Assembly (NCBI RefSeq): GCF_010993965.1
Contig: NZ_WIXM01000018.1
Location: forward strand, 1-64,000
Length of the DNA stretch: 64,000 nt
Direction of reading: 5' to 3'
Source: Gracilibacillus sp. YIM 98692
Lineage (GTDB): Bacteria; Bacillota; Bacilli; Bacillales; Amphibacillaceae
Part shown: in pieces, positions 52,608-63,660 of the stretch
Layout of the letters: every line of letters begins with the position of its first letter
Position numbering within the stretch: position 1 is the first letter of the stretch
The notes under the pieces: model-generated
Databases searched by the model: none
What the model saw: only the letters and a program-made list of their open reading frames with translations
Told to the model about the DNA's origin: nothing
Translations under genes and position numbers: made by a program

Positions 52608-54134
52608 TTATTTTATATTGGGAGATTGTTTATTTTTCCTTTTTCGATCTTTCCTTTTTCCCACTTCTTGTTTTGCCATTTTGTAAAATGATGCTGCCAT
52701 CAAAAACATGATAATGGAGAACGGCAGTGCAGCAATTATCAGCATATTTTGCAATCCTTGTGTACCACCGAAATAAACAATAATAGCCGCAATTGCAGAC
52801 AAAGTAAGTCCCCAAGTGATCTTAATAGAACTAGAAGGGTTGATCGATCCGTTTGTACTTAACATTCCTAGTACAAACGTAGCTGAGTCCGCAGACGTAA
52901 TGAAAAAGATAGCAATAACAACAATAGTTATCATCGACATCATCGTACCTAATGGGTAATGTTGGAGAACTCCAAACGTTGTCGTTTCAAGAGAATAGTT
53001 AGAAATCATGTCGATGCCACTTTGCTCCACATTCAAAGCAGAAACACCAAAAACTGAGAAAAAGAGAAAGCAAACTAATGCCGGTACAAAAAGAACTCCT
53101 AACATAAATTCTTTGATGGTACGACCTTTGGAAATTCTAGCGACAAAAATACCGACAAATGGAGCCCAAGAAATCCACCATGCCCAATAAAAGATAGTCC
53201 AATTGTCAATCCATGTACGGCCCTCTTCATTTAAGGGTGATATACGAAAACTCATATCAAAAAAGTTTGCAATATAACTGCCAATGGTCGATGTAAACAT
53301 ATTTAAAATATAGAGAGTTGGCCCAACGGCAAATAATAACAGTAATAAAGCGAATCCTAGTCCCATATTAATGTTACTTAAATATTTAATACCTCTCCCA
53401 ATTCCAGACCATGCTGACAAAATGAATAATACAGTGGAAACCACTAAGATTAACAGCTGCATACCAAAAGTATTTGGCGTATTAAACAAATAAGATAACC
53501 CGCCATTGATTTGTGCAGAACCAAAGCCAAGCGTAGAAGCCACACCTACCACTGTAGCAAAAATGGCTAGTATATCAATGAACTTTCCAGCTGCTCCTTG
53601 CATATTTTGTTTACCTAGAATGGGTGTAAGTGTAGCACTAATTAAACCTGGTTGGTCTTTACGGAATTTGAAATATGCTAAAGATAGTGCCACAACTGCG
53701 TATACTGCCCAAGCATGGATTCCCCAATGGAAAAAAGAATATTGAAGAGCATCTTTTATCGCTGCTTCAGAACCTATTTCAGCCTTTGGAGCACTTTTAA
53801 ACGCATGGGAAATAGGTTCAGCTGTAGTCCAAAATACCAAGCCTATTCCCATTCCTGCGCTAAATAACATGGCGAACCATGAAGATAAACGATAATCAGG
53901 AGTATCACTGTCTTTACCCAATTTAATTTTCCCAAAGCGCGAGAAAATCAGATAGATACAGAAGGCCAAAAATATCATAATAGTGATTAAATAATACCAC
54001 CCAAACGCCTCGGAAATATAAGTAGTTATAGTTGATGTGATTTCTTGTAAATACTCTGGATTAATCACTCCCCAAATGACAAGTGCTGCGCAAATAGAAA
54101 GTGAAAGCCAAAAAACTAAACCTTTTTCTTTCAC
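52608..54134 (-). CDS. BCCT family betaine/carnitine/choline transporter (OpuD-like)
   Basis: This 508-residue sodium- or proton-coupled carrier has 12 membrane helices and the BCCT signatures SAGMGIGLVFWTTAEPISH near 93, the substrate aromatic box WAWWISWAPFVGIFVARISK near 315 and FITSADSATFVLGML near 405. It should take up betaine-type quaternary amines. The start is GTG after GAGGTGAAATT. A terminator separates it from the downstream catabolic genes, so it is transcribed separately. The exact substrate (glycine betaine, carnitine, other betaines) is open. Confidence 0.9.
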   Translation of the reverse strand: MKEKGLVFWLSLSICAALVIWGVINPEYLQEITSTITTYISEAFGWYYLITIMIFLAFCIYLIFSRFGKIKLGKDSDTPDYRLSSWFAMLFSAGMGIGLVFWTTAEPISHAFKSAPKAEIGSEAAIKDALQYSFFHWGIHAWAVYAVVALSLAYFKFRKDQPGLISATLTPILGKQNMQGAAGKFIDILAIFATVVGVASTLGFGSAQINGGLSYLFNTPNTFGMQLLILVVSTVLFILSAWSGIGRGIKYLSNINMGLGFALLLLLFAVGPTLYILNMFTSTIGSYIANFFDMSFRISPLNEEGRTWIDNWTIFYWAWWISWAPFVGIFVARISKGRTIKEFMLGVLFVPALVCFLFFSVFGVSALNVEQSGIDMISNYSLETTTFGVLQHYPLGTMMSMITIVVIAIFFITSADSATFVLGMLSTNGSINPSSSIKITWGLTLSAIAAIIVYFGGTQGLQNMLIIAALPFSIIMFLMAASFYKMAKQEVGKRKDRKRKNKQSPNIK

Positions 54135-54455
54135 AATTTCACCTCAATTCAAAATTTTAAAACTACTACATTATCTCTAAAACTAAACGAATTAGCAAAT
54201 AATATTCGACAGAAATGTCAAATATTATACAAAAAACGACTCAATTATGTAAGTGTAGTCCTATGACATATACTGTCCCAGATCGTAACATAAGATACTT
54301 TGATATTAAAAGGTAAAAAAATCACTACTTCTTTAGCAAATTTTTGTAGATCAAGGATAGATAAGAGATGACTGAAGTAAAGTGAAGAATAAAGGGTTAA
54401 CTTTAAATAAAAAAAGAGGGCTTAAAAGCCCTCTTTTGATTAATAAATAATTATT
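54135..54455. other. Intergenic region BCCT transporter to glycerophosphodiesterase
   Basis: The 321 bases hold the promoter region of the BCCT gene (minus strand) and the terminator of the diesterase (54409-54441). No gene is seen. Confidence 0.6.
54409..54441 (-). terminator. Terminator after the glycerophosphodiesterase
   Basis: The stem AAAAGAGGGCTT / AAGCCCTCTTTT is symmetrical with A- and T-runs on both sides, so it can work in both directions. Confidence 0.85.
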
Positions 54456-55298
54456 TTAATTACTTTTAACTGGATGAGAGTAAACATGTTCCGGATAGTC
54501 CGTAATGATACCATCCACCCCAAGTTCAAATAAGCGGTTTGCTTGCTCTTGTGATCTGGAAGTGTAAGGGGAAATCTCCATACCTACTACATGTACACGG
54601 TCTACAAGTTCTGTTGTGACAATGTTTTGGTTAGGATTAAAGTGATCCGCATATGTAGCGAACTCAGCAAGTTGTTCATCTGTCACACCTGCCCAAGTCA
54701 TTCCAGCCAATACACCGTGAGGAATGTTTGGTAAGAGTTCTTTAGACAACTGCACAGATTCGTGATTAAAAGATTGGATAATAATTTTGTTATTTTGAGA
54801 ATGATGCATATTACGTTCGATTAAGGCATCTGCTACTTTTTCTTCGATTCCAGGGTAGAGAGCAGGTCCTTTTAACTCTATTAATATGCCTACTTTACCG
54901 CGAAACTCATCTAATATTTCTTCAAAAGTAGGTATCGTTTCTCCTGCAAACTCTTCACTAAACCAGCTTCCAGCATCTAACTGTCTTATTTCTTCTAAGG
55001 TGAAGGATGAAACTAATCCAGATCCATCTGTTGTTCGATCTACTGTCGTATCATGAATAGCAATAAGTTCTCCATCTTTTGTCATTTGCACATCGATCTC
55101 AATGTAATCTGCTTTCATTTTTACACCTTTGTGAAAAGCTGCCATTGTATTTTCTGGTGCATGTCCTGAAGCTCCGCGGTGTGCCACATTCATGATCTGT
55201 TGCTGATCTTTCTTAGATACTTGTTCGGCAGCAAAAGTTGGCATAGCTGCCATTACCATCATACCTATTAATACAACCATAAAAAAAATACGCCTCAT
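54456..55298 (-). CDS. Secreted glycerophosphodiester phosphodiesterase
   Basis: This 280-residue TIM-barrel GDPD enzyme has a signal peptide ending near AMPTFAAEQ (about residue 24). Catalytic motifs: NVAHRGASGHAPENTMAAF near 37, EIDVQMTKDGELIAIHDTTVDRTT near 72 and LIELKGPA near 139. It hydrolyses glycerophosphodiesters to glycerol-3-phosphate and an alcohol, outside the membrane. AAAGGAGTGGATTTGGG precedes the ATG. Confidence 0.92.
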   Translation of the reverse strand: MRRIFFMVVLIGMMVMAAMPTFAAEQVSKKDQQQIMNVAHRGASGHAPENTMAAFHKGVKMKADYIEIDVQMTKDGELIAIHDTTVDRTTDGSGLVSSFTLEEIRQLDAGSWFSEEFAGETIPTFEEILDEFRGKVGILIELKGPALYPGIEEKVADALIERNMHHSQNNKIIIQSFNHESVQLSKELLPNIPHGVLAGMTWAGVTDEQLAEFATYADHFNPNQNIVTTELVDRVHVVGMEISPYTSRSQEQANRLFELGVDGIITDYPEHVYSHPVKSN

Positions 55299-55577
55299 CC
55301 CAAATCCACTCCTTTTTATTAGTCAACTCTATTATAAAAAGCACTTATTAAGCTAGTATTAATAGAGTTTGAATTTTGTATAAAAATGAAAAGGGCTATA
55401 GTAATGATATGAAAGTCCTAATTTAGAAGGGGGTGAATGGGAAAAGCATCCGCAAGTGATTAAAAAAAATCATTGGAATAACATCCAATGACTATGATTC
55501 TATGAACCTAGACTTCTTTCAGAAAACAAGCTTATATCAGGTGAAAAGGGATTCTTTCAGTTTTAAAATGTTATTGA

Positions 55578-56756
55578 TTATTTTAAATCCACTATAATAA
55601 AGCATTTGTCATCTTGTTTATCGGTATGTAAACTTGCTTTACTTAAGTCATGTATGATTCTTTTCTTGAATTCAAAAGGTGGGGTGTTTACATTTTCATG
55701 TAATAAATTCAGTAAACCAGTGGGTTCCAAAGGTTCTGACACACCATCGGTATAAAGAAAGAATCGCCCACCTTTTTCATATTCTAGTATCTCCGATGGA
55801 AAATTAATGTTATGAAACGATCCAATTGGAAGCATGGTAGTTGCTAACTCTTGTTGTTTTCCTTCAGGACTTTGATAAATAGCCGGTGGGTGCCCCGCAT
55901 TGACATATTCAACTCTCTGCTGCTTGGTATCGATAAGAAGGTAAATGGCTGTACAATAATGCCATGCTTCCTCATGATTATGAAATAAATGATGTAAATG
56001 CCCATCTAATTCTTGCATGATTTCCTGAGGAGTTTTTCCTTTTGTAATCAATTTTTGGAATCTAGAATGTAATGACATCGTAATCATCGAGGAAGAGATC
56101 CCATGTCCCATCACATCCATAATGATGATTCCATATTGATATTGATTAATTCGATAAAATCCATAAATATCTCCAGATAGTTCCTTGGAGGCTTTATAAT
56201 ACGATTCAATTTGAATATTTTTATTCTGAACAGGTTTAGTTAATAGCGTTTCTTGTATTTTTTTAGCAAGTTGTAGTTCTTTTTGAGTTTCTATTTTAAA
56301 AGCTTCATTTTGCCTATTAACAGCGGCTAACTCTTTTTGCTTATGTTCGATGGTGTGAAGAGCTTCTTCTAATTTGGCTTTAGATGCTTCTGCCTCTTTT
56401 TTTGCCGTAAGTACTTGATTTTCATATTCCGTCCGTCTTGTCATAGGGACAATCACACAAAAAATGGTTTGTTCTTGTAAAGAGGCATTGATCAGAATAG
56501 GCAGCTCTTTTCCAGACTTTGTTAATAACGTGATATACATTTCTTCTACTTGCTTTTTTTCCAATATTAACGGTAAAAAATAAAATTGAAAAAACAAACG
56601 GGTAGATCTAGCCAGCACTGTATCGATATGTTGATTGACTAATTCACTTTCGTTATAATCTAGAATATCTAGTAGTTTTTGGTTAATCGATAAAAGGTTA
56701 CCATCATATGAGAGTGTAAGAAATCCACATGGTGCATGATTCCAATATTTTTCCAT
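55578..56756 (-). CDS. rsbP: PAS-PP2C phosphatase RsbP (energy-stress activator of sigma-B pathway)
   Basis: This 392-residue protein has an N-terminal PAS domain (about 1-110, HAPCGFLTLSYDGNLLSIN), a coiled coil (about 118-165) and a PP2C/SpoIIE phosphatase domain (170-392) with SGDIYGFYRINQYQYGIIIM near 203 and YTDGVSEPLE near 345. In B. subtilis RsbP dephosphorylates RsbV when energy falls, freeing sigma-B. Its start overlaps the rsbQ stop (TAATG). The phosphatase ends in a hydrophobic strand as in RsbP. No rsbV or sigB lies in the window. Confidence 0.88.
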   Translation of the reverse strand: MEKYWNHAPCGFLTLSYDGNLLSINQKLLDILDYNESELVNQHIDTVLARSTRLFFQFYFLPLILEKKQVEEMYITLLTKSGKELPILINASLQEQTIFCVIVPMTRRTEYENQVLTAKKEAEASKAKLEEALHTIEHKQKELAAVNRQNEAFKIETQKELQLAKKIQETLLTKPVQNKNIQIESYYKASKELSGDIYGFYRINQYQYGIIIMDVMGHGISSSMITMSLHSRFQKLITKGKTPQEIMQELDGHLHHLFHNHEEAWHYCTAIYLLIDTKQQRVEYVNAGHPPAIYQSPEGKQQELATTMLPIGSFHNINFPSEILEYEKGGRFFLYTDGVSEPLEPTGLLNLLHENVNTPPFEFKKRIIHDLSKASLHTDKQDDKCFIIVDLK

Positions 56757-57601
56757 TATGATATGTCACCTGTATCTGTTGAGATTGCTCCTGTTTCCTT
56801 GTTGACTAGGTAATCATGAATAAGTCTGACAGTTTCGTCTGGATGACTCATATGTGGACAGTGTCCTGTTGCCTCCATCTGTTTAAAGGTACTTTGCGGT
56901 ATATGTTGGTGAATATAACGCCCAACAGAAGCGGGTGCTATCGAATCATGAGAACATTGTAAAATAAGAGATGGTACTGTCACATGTGGTAAATCTTGTC
57001 GGTTATCAGCAAAAAAACAAGCTTCTGCAAATTGACGCGCAATAACAGGGTCTGTTGAACAAAAACGATCTTCTAATTCTTGCATAACTTCTGGCTGAGC
57101 CGTACTATTAACAAGGGTCGAGGCAAATACGTTCGCCCATCCAATAAAATTCTTTTCCATCATATCTAATAAACCAATTAAATCTTCTTTTTGGAAGCCT
57201 CCAAAGTATTCTGGCGGGTCATCCAAGTAACACGGTGATGGTCCGATCATAATAAGCTGGGAAAAGTATGTAGGTTGACGCAGTGAAGCCAGCATACCGA
57301 TCATACTGCTTACAGAGTGTCCAACAAATATAGCACCTTTTACATCTAATGCAGTACATACATCTAGTACATCTTGTGCATAGCCATCTAGTGTACTATA
57401 TTTCTCTCTATTAAAGGCGCTGGCATCAGAATTGCCCATCCCCACGTAATCAAATAGCACCACCTTATAATCGCTTTCAAAAGCTTTCGATACAGTATTC
57501 CAAACCGATTGGTCACAGCCAAAACCAGGTGCAAAAATAATGAGTTGTTTTCCATTTCCTTTCTTTTTTACATTATGACGAGTTAAGATATGCTGATTCA
57601 T
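56756..57601 (-). CDS. rsbQ: Alpha/beta hydrolase RsbQ
   Basis: This 281-residue hydrolase has [20 protein letters not shown] and [10 protein letters not shown] at the N-terminus, the nucleophile Ser in [15 protein letters not shown] near 98, the acid in [10 protein letters not shown] and the His in GHCPHMSHP. RsbQ is needed for RsbP activity, probably by providing or processing a small ligand for the PAS domain. The gene order rsbQ-rsbP and the coupled translation match B. subtilis. Confidence 0.9.
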   Translation of the reverse strand: MNQHILTRHNVKKKGNGKQLIIFAPGFGCDQSVWNTVSKAFESDYKVVLFDYVGMGNSDASAFNREKYSTLDGYAQDVLDVCTALDVKGAIFVGHSVSSMIGMLASLRQPTYFSQLIMIGPSPCYLDDPPEYFGGFQKEDLIGLLDMMEKNFIGWANVFASTLVNSTAQPEVMQELEDRFCSTDPVIARQFAEACFFADNRQDLPHVTVPSLILQCSHDSIAPASVGRYIHQHIPQSTFKQMEATGHCPHMSHPDETVRLIHDYLVNKETGAISTDTGDIS

Positions 57602-57712
57602 ATATTACCTCCATTTTTGTCAGAACGTTTATCATAACTCTATGATAGCATGTGTAAATGGTAAATGGGCTGATTTTTTTTAGAATTTAATAATTTAGAG
57701 TAAAGATATAAA

Positions 57713-57752
57713 AAAACATTAGGTACTTTATTTTATGTACCTAATGTTTGAT
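57713..57752. terminator. Terminator downstream of gdhA
   Basis: The stem AACATTAGGTAC / GTACCTAATGTT is symmetrical with A- and T-runs on both sides. It lies just beyond the gdhA stop on the minus strand. Confidence 0.85.
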
Positions 57753-57766
57753 AGAATATTTTAATG

Positions 57767-59191
<1,425 letters not shown>

Positions 59192-59244
59192 TTATTTTAT
59201 AATTGAATAGATGATAGGTGAAATATCCATTTACGATAATGTTG

Positions 59245-59259
59245 ATGCATAAAATGCAT
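59245..59259. promoter_or_regulatory. Palindrome between gdhA and the LysR gene
   Basis: ATGCAT (59245-59250) and ATGCAT (59254-59259) flank AAA, a 15-base inverted repeat just upstream of the LysR ribosome binding site. It may be an autoregulatory operator; it could equally be chance. Confidence 0.35.
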
Positions 59260-59278
59260 GAGATGTGGAGGGGATGTC

Positions 59279-60181
59279 ATGGAGTTTCGGCAAATTCAAT
59301 ATTTTATGGAGGTTGCTAAAAGAGAGCATGTAACAAAAGCAGCACATTATTTACATGTTGCTCAATCTTCGGTCAGCAGGCAAATTTTTAATTTAGAAGA
59401 TGAATTAGGTGTAAAGCTATTTATACATGAAAAAAGAAGAGTAAAATTAACTCCTATTGGCAGGGTTTTTTATGAGCGAATGAATCTGATTATGAATATG
59501 ATGGATGAAGCAAAACGTGAAGTAAAGGAGTACTTAATTCCAGAAAAAGGGACGGTTCGTATTGCGTTTCCAATCAGTATGGCAGCTCATACGCTACCCT
59601 CGATTATTTATTCTTTTCGAATGTCTTATCCAAAAGCACAATTTCAAATGAGTAATGCACTTTACTATGATTTAATTGATGGGGTCGTTAGCGGGGAATT
59701 TAATCTAGCAATGATTGCGCCTATGCCAAAAAACAAAACAGATAGGAAGATAGATGGCACCGTTTTGTTCAAAGAAAAAATTGTGGCGCTTATACCAAAA
59801 AATCATCCATTAGCTAGTCGAACATCGATTCAGTTACATGATTTAAAGGCAGATCCATTCGTATTATTACCACCAGGTTTTGTATTTCGAGATCAAGTGT
59901 TAGAAGCTTGTGATAGAGCTGGATTTTCACCAAATATTGCATTTGAAGGAAAAGACATAGATGCATTAAAAGGGTTGGTATCTGCTGGTCTAGGAGTGGC
60001 TTTAATGCCAGAAATGACATTAGTAGACAATACGCCAAGGTCAACACTTATTGTACCTATTGAAAATGATTCGCTGTCACGAACTGTTGGTGTAATATAT
60101 CCTAGAGAACGAAAGCTTTTACCTACTGAGGCATTATTTTATGATTTTTTAGTAAAAACATTTTCTGGTGATGAGAAATAA
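59279..60181 (+). CDS. LysR family regulator, GltC-like
   Basis: This 300-residue regulator has an N-terminal helix-turn-helix (MEFRQIQYFMEVAKREHVTK, then AAHYLHVAQSSVSRQIFNLE) and a LysR substrate-binding domain. It resembles GltC, which controls glutamate synthesis genes, and is divergent from gdhA, so control of gdhA is likely. An ATG at 59258 is in frame, but GGAGGGG supports ATG 59279, which also gives the normal LysR N-terminus. Confidence 0.88.
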   Translation: MEFRQIQYFMEVAKREHVTKAAHYLHVAQSSVSRQIFNLEDELGVKLFIHEKRRVKLTPIGRVFYERMNLIMNMMDEAKREVKEYLIPEKGTVRIAFPISMAAHTLPSIIYSFRMSYPKAQFQMSNALYYDLIDGVVSGEFNLAMIAPMPKNKTDRKIDGTVLFKEKIVALIPKNHPLASRTSIQLHDLKADPFVLLPPGFVFRDQVLEACDRAGFSPNIAFEGKDIDALKGLVSAGLGVALMPEMTLVDNTPRSTLIVPIENDSLSRTVGVIYPRERKLLPTEALFYDFLVKTFSGDEK

Positions 60182-60185
60182 AAAA

Positions 60186-60212
60186 TTCGGAGATGGTGAC
60201 CACCTCCGATTC
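60186..60212. terminator. Hairpin between the LysR gene and the zinc-finger gene
   Basis: TCGGAG.TGGT / ACCA.CTCCGA forms an imperfect stem between the convergent genes. It lacks a strong T-run, so termination is uncertain. Confidence 0.5.
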
Positions 60213-60224
60213 TCCATGAAACTT

Positions 60225-60404
60225 TTAGGATTTTGATTTTATCTTTTGTAAAAGCCCTATTTTACCGTTTCCCTTACAAGATGCACACGCCAATTCGCCT
60301 TCACCAGCACAATTTCTACATTTGTGAATCCCATAATCAATACCTTCACCGGAACAATCGGGGCAACGTACTAAACCGACACCGTCACAGCTTTTACATT
60401 TCAC
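60225..60404 (-). CDS. Small DnaJ-type zinc-finger protein
   Basis: This 59-residue protein is almost entirely four CxxC motifs with Gly-rich linkers, CKSCDGVGLVRCPDCSGEG then CRNCAGEGELACASCKGNG, as in the DnaJ cysteine-rich domain, and should bind two zinc ions. TTG at 60422 is in frame, but GAAGGAGGA is inside that extension, eight bases before GTG 60404. No J-domain is present. Such stand-alone fingers may act as chaperone adaptors; its role is unknown. Confidence 0.75.
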   Translation of the reverse strand: MKCKSCDGVGLVRCPDCSGEGIDYGIHKCRNCAGEGELACASCKGNGKIGLLQKIKSKS

Positions 60405-60631
60405 AATGAATTCCTCCTTCAAAGGGTTTGGAATTATGAATGATACGGCTAGAGATAGGACTTATGTGCCAAGGGTAATGTAAAACAGGGAACCTCCTCT
60501 GCATTAATTGTATATTCATTTTAATTAATGCCATTTTTCATTGTTACTATTCATTATATACCACTGACACCTAGGTTTAAGCATATTTACGCAAGATGTA
60601 AACTATTTGTAATATTTCTGCTTGGAAAAAG

Positions 60632-61621
60632 TCACTTTCTTAACAATAAAAAGATAAAGTACGGTGCACCAATTAGTGCAACCATAATGCCTGCTGGTAT
60701 ACCATCAGGATCAACAATATTTCGCCCAATGGTATCGGCTAATAGTAATAACCAACCGCCGATAAAGATGGCAATTGGAATTAACCATTGATTCTTAGGA
60801 CCTACTAACGCTCTTGCTATATGCGGTGCCATTAGACCGATAAAGGAAATCCCGCCTGTCACAGCTACAGCGGATGCTGCGAGTGCTACTGCAGCAAGTA
60901 ATAATAATATACGTTCTTTTTCAATAGATATTCCTAAACCTAGAGCAATTGACTCTCCTAACCCTAAAATATCTAATTGGCTGGCTTTATATAAGGTGAA
61001 TGGTACTAGAATAACTAACCATGGTAGAATAGCCCATATAAACGGCCAATCGGTTCCCCACACATTACCTGCTAGCCAATTGGCAATAAAATCAACTTTA
61101 AATGGGTCCACAGATGAAAAAAGGATGATCATGACGCCAGAAAGTGCCATGGAAAATCCGACACCTGTTAAAACTAATCGAACAGGCTGTAGTCCCTGTG
61201 CCCTATCATAAGAAAATAAGTATATAAGGCTAGCTGTAATTAGTGCTCCGACGAATGCGATCAGCGGAAGCAAGTATACAAATGTGTTGTCTTTAACAGG
61301 AAAAAATAAATAAAAGACCGCTACTCCTACGCCAGCTCCAGCGTTAATACCAATAATGCCAGGATCAGCTAAGTCATTTCTTGTAATCCCTTGTAGGATG
61401 GCACCGGATAAAGCAAGTGCCATACCAGATAGTAATGTTACGATTATTCTCGGTAATCGAATAGAATATAAGACAAATGTTTCTTTAAAGGTGCCTTGTC
61501 CAAATAGAGTTGGAATTAAACGATTATAGGATAGGGACGAATCTCCTATTCCAACGCTAAGAATCAACGTAAAGACAATTAAAGAGATTAGTATGATGAA
61601 TATAAATAAATGTCTCTTCAT
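60632..61621 (-). CDS. Siderophore ABC transporter permease (FecCD family) 2
   Basis: This 329-residue BtuC/FecCD-type permease has about 10 membrane helices and contains RLPRIIVTLLSGMALALSGA near 50, ITRNDLADPGIIGINAGAG and the C-terminal GLMAPHIARALVG (coupling helix). It pairs with the upstream permease, whose stop it overlaps by four bases. The two resemble B. subtilis YfiZ/YfhA, which import hydroxamate siderophores. No ATPase gene follows, so a shared ATPase such as YusV is likely. Confidence 0.9.
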   Translation of the reverse strand: MKRHLFIFIILISLIVFTLILSVGIGDSSLSYNRLIPTLFGQGTFKETFVLYSIRLPRIIVTLLSGMALALSGAILQGITRNDLADPGIIGINAGAGVGVAVFYLFFPVKDNTFVYLLPLIAFVGALITASLIYLFSYDRAQGLQPVRLVLTGVGFSMALSGVMIILFSSVDPFKVDFIANWLAGNVWGTDWPFIWAILPWLVILVPFTLYKASQLDILGLGESIALGLGISIEKERILLLLAAVALAASAVAVTGGISFIGLMAPHIARALVGPKNQWLIPIAIFIGGWLLLLADTIGRNIVDPDGIPAGIMVALIGAPYFIFLLLRK

Positions 61622-62634
61622 GAGATACCATTTCCTCCTTTGCGAATCAAGTAAAGGAAAAATGGTAACCCCATAATCGAAACAATGGCAGCAACAGGGG
61701 TTTCGTATGGTGCACTAATCGTTCTAGCTGCTGTATCTGCCATTAACATAAAGCTAGCACCTATAAAAACAGACATCGGCAATATGTAGCGATAATCTGT
61801 TCCGACAATGGCGCGTACAATATGTGGAATCATCAAACCAATAAAAGCCATATTCCCAACAAGAGCTACAGCTGTCCCTGCTAGAACAATGATAATTCCG
61901 AATAAAGCTATTTTGATTTTTAAGGTCTTTTGGCCTAAGCCAATAGCTACATCTTCGCTAAAAGTGAGGAGTGTTAGTTGTTTAGATAATAGTAAGGACA
62001 TCACAATGCCGGCAGCCATAAACGGAACAACAATTTGAAGCTGTCCCCATGTCGTACCAATTAATCCGCCTGCTGTCCACATTGACACATCTTTCGCTAC
62101 CTTAAAGTAAATTCCGAAACCTTCTGCTATTGCAGATAGGAATGCTGATATAGCAGCACCAGCTAAAACAATTCGAAAGGGGGAAAATCCTCCAGATCGC
62201 ATCGATCCTATACCAACGACAAGAACAGTTCCTACTGCAGCCCCGATAATACATGCAATCATAATCCGCATATAATTTGCATCTGGTATAAATGCGATGG
62301 TAATCGCTAAGGCAAGATTTGCTCCTGCTGTTAATCCAAGCAACCCAGGATCTGCCAAAGGATTTCTCGTCAGTCCTTGCATAATCGCACCAGCTACCGT
62401 AAGCGAGGCGCCTACAAAAATAGCTCCTACTTCTCTTGGCACTCGTAGATCTCGAAGCATGATGACTTGATCATTCACAGGATTTAATCGTAACAAATGC
62501 CAAAGATCTGTGATGTTCACATTAGCAGCACCATTCCAAATCGCTGCAATAAAGATGATGACAAAGAATAGGGCCGCTATGATTAATTTTATTGTATATG
62601 GTACTGATTTCTCTTTTTCATCCAACATCATCAT
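61618..62634 (-). CDS. Siderophore ABC transporter permease (FecCD family) 1
   Basis: This 338-residue permease has LRDLRVPREVGAIFVGASLT near 62, QGLTRNPLADPGLLGLTAGA near 85 and FIGLMIPHIVRAIVG near 262. It lies 78 bases after the binding-protein gene with a hairpin between. Three ATG codons in a row occur at the start (62634-62626), so the exact first codon is uncertain. Confidence 0.9.
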   Translation of the reverse strand: MMMLDEKEKSVPYTIKLIIAALFFVIIFIAAIWNGAANVNITDLWHLLRLNPVNDQVIMLRDLRVPREVGAIFVGASLTVAGAIMQGLTRNPLADPGLLGLTAGANLALAITIAFIPDANYMRIMIACIIGAAVGTVLVVGIGSMRSGGFSPFRIVLAGAAISAFLSAIAEGFGIYFKVAKDVSMWTAGGLIGTTWGQLQIVVPFMAAGIVMSLLLSKQLTLLTFSEDVAIGLGQKTLKIKIALFGIIIVLAGTAVALVGNMAFIGLMIPHIVRAIVGTDYRYILPMSVFIGASFMLMADTAARTISAPYETPVAAIVSIMGLPFFLYLIRKGGNGIS

Positions 62635-62672
62635 CTCTTCTTTTCTTTGGAAATATTTTATAAATAGAGGAA

Positions 62673-62700
62673 GAGGTTGACATGATTAGTAGTCAACCTC
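62673..62700 (-). terminator. Intercistronic hairpin between binding protein and permease genes
   Basis: A perfect 9-bp stem GAGGTTGAC (62673-62681) / GTCAACCTC (62692-62700) lies between the two cistrons without a strong T-run. It probably gives partial termination or stabilises the upstream mRNA. Confidence 0.55.
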
Positions 62701-62712
62701 CTTTATATAGGT

Positions 62713-63630
62713 TTACTCTGCTAGAAATTTATCTTGGAAAAATTCTAGTTGATACTCCAGTGTGATTGGGTCATTGAAATAAAATTCTGCTGCACTTGTT
62801 TCAAAAACGCGATCATTTTGAACTGCAGGAATATTTTGATAAGTTTCCGTTTCTTTGAAGGAGTTGTCTGCTCCGTCACTGCTTAAAATGACATAATCTC
62901 CTGCATATTCTGGTATAACCTCATGAGAGATCGCTAGGTATCCTTCTTCTAACGCCATTTCTTCTACCTTTTGGGGCATTTCTAATTCCATTTCTTGATA
63001 TAATATTTCTGTTCCTCGTCCCCAGTTATCGCCAAATACATATAGCTGTTTGTCAAAGCTTTCTAAAACAGAAACGGTAGTATCTTGTCCGATTTTGCTT
63101 TTAATTTCTTCTCCCGCTTCTTCAGCACGCTGTGTAAACTCATCTACCCAAGTTCTTGCTTCTTCTTCTTTATTCAGCAGCTTGCCAATTTCAATATGTT
63201 GCTCTAGATAATCTACGTTACCATATGTATAAGTAACAATAGGGGCAATTTCGCCTAGCTTATCAAGGTTATTATTAGTTGGTGCGGCAATAATTAAATC
63301 TGGGTCTAATTCAATGATTTTTTCTAAACTTTCATCGCTTACTTCCTCTGCATTTTCTACATAAGGGGCGAAATTATCGTTGTTTTTGACCCAGCTATCC
63401 GCTCCGACAATATTTACGTCTAATGCCATTACACTACCTGCGTTAAAGGAAGACAATACAACAACACGCTCTGGATTGGCAGGTACTTCAATAGGTCCAT
63501 TTTCTGACTCATATGTAATAGTGGAGTCCCCTAGTTCTGCTTCTTCACTGCTTGTTTCTCCTTCTTCGTTTTCACCGCATGCACTTATTATAACAAGGAA
63601 TAAAACCATCATACTCCATAATTTTTTCAT
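62713..63630 (-). CDS. Iron-siderophore binding lipoprotein
   Basis: This 305-residue FecB/FhuD-type solute-binding protein has a lipoprotein signal with lipobox VIISAC (Cys near 18). Conserved segments: VPANPERVVVLSSFNAGSVM near 49, EKIIELDPDLIIAAPT near 103 and VFGDNWGRGTEILYQEM near 197. It is anchored outside the membrane and delivers siderophore to the two permeases. A Fur box stands upstream. It resembles YfiY by operon layout. Confidence 0.92.
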   Translation of the reverse strand: MKKLWSMMVLFLVIISACGENEEGETSSEEAELGDSTITYESENGPIEVPANPERVVVLSSFNAGSVMALDVNIVGADSWVKNNDNFAPYVENAEEVSDESLEKIIELDPDLIIAAPTNNNLDKLGEIAPIVTYTYGNVDYLEQHIEIGKLLNKEEEARTWVDEFTQRAEEAGEEIKSKIGQDTTVSVLESFDKQLYVFGDNWGRGTEILYQEMELEMPQKVEEMALEEGYLAISHEVIPEYAGDYVILSSDGADNSFKETETYQNIPAVQNDRVFETSAAEFYFNDPITLEYQLEFFQDKFLAE

Positions 63631-63660
63631 TTATTTGAACTCCTTTATAACTATTTTGTT

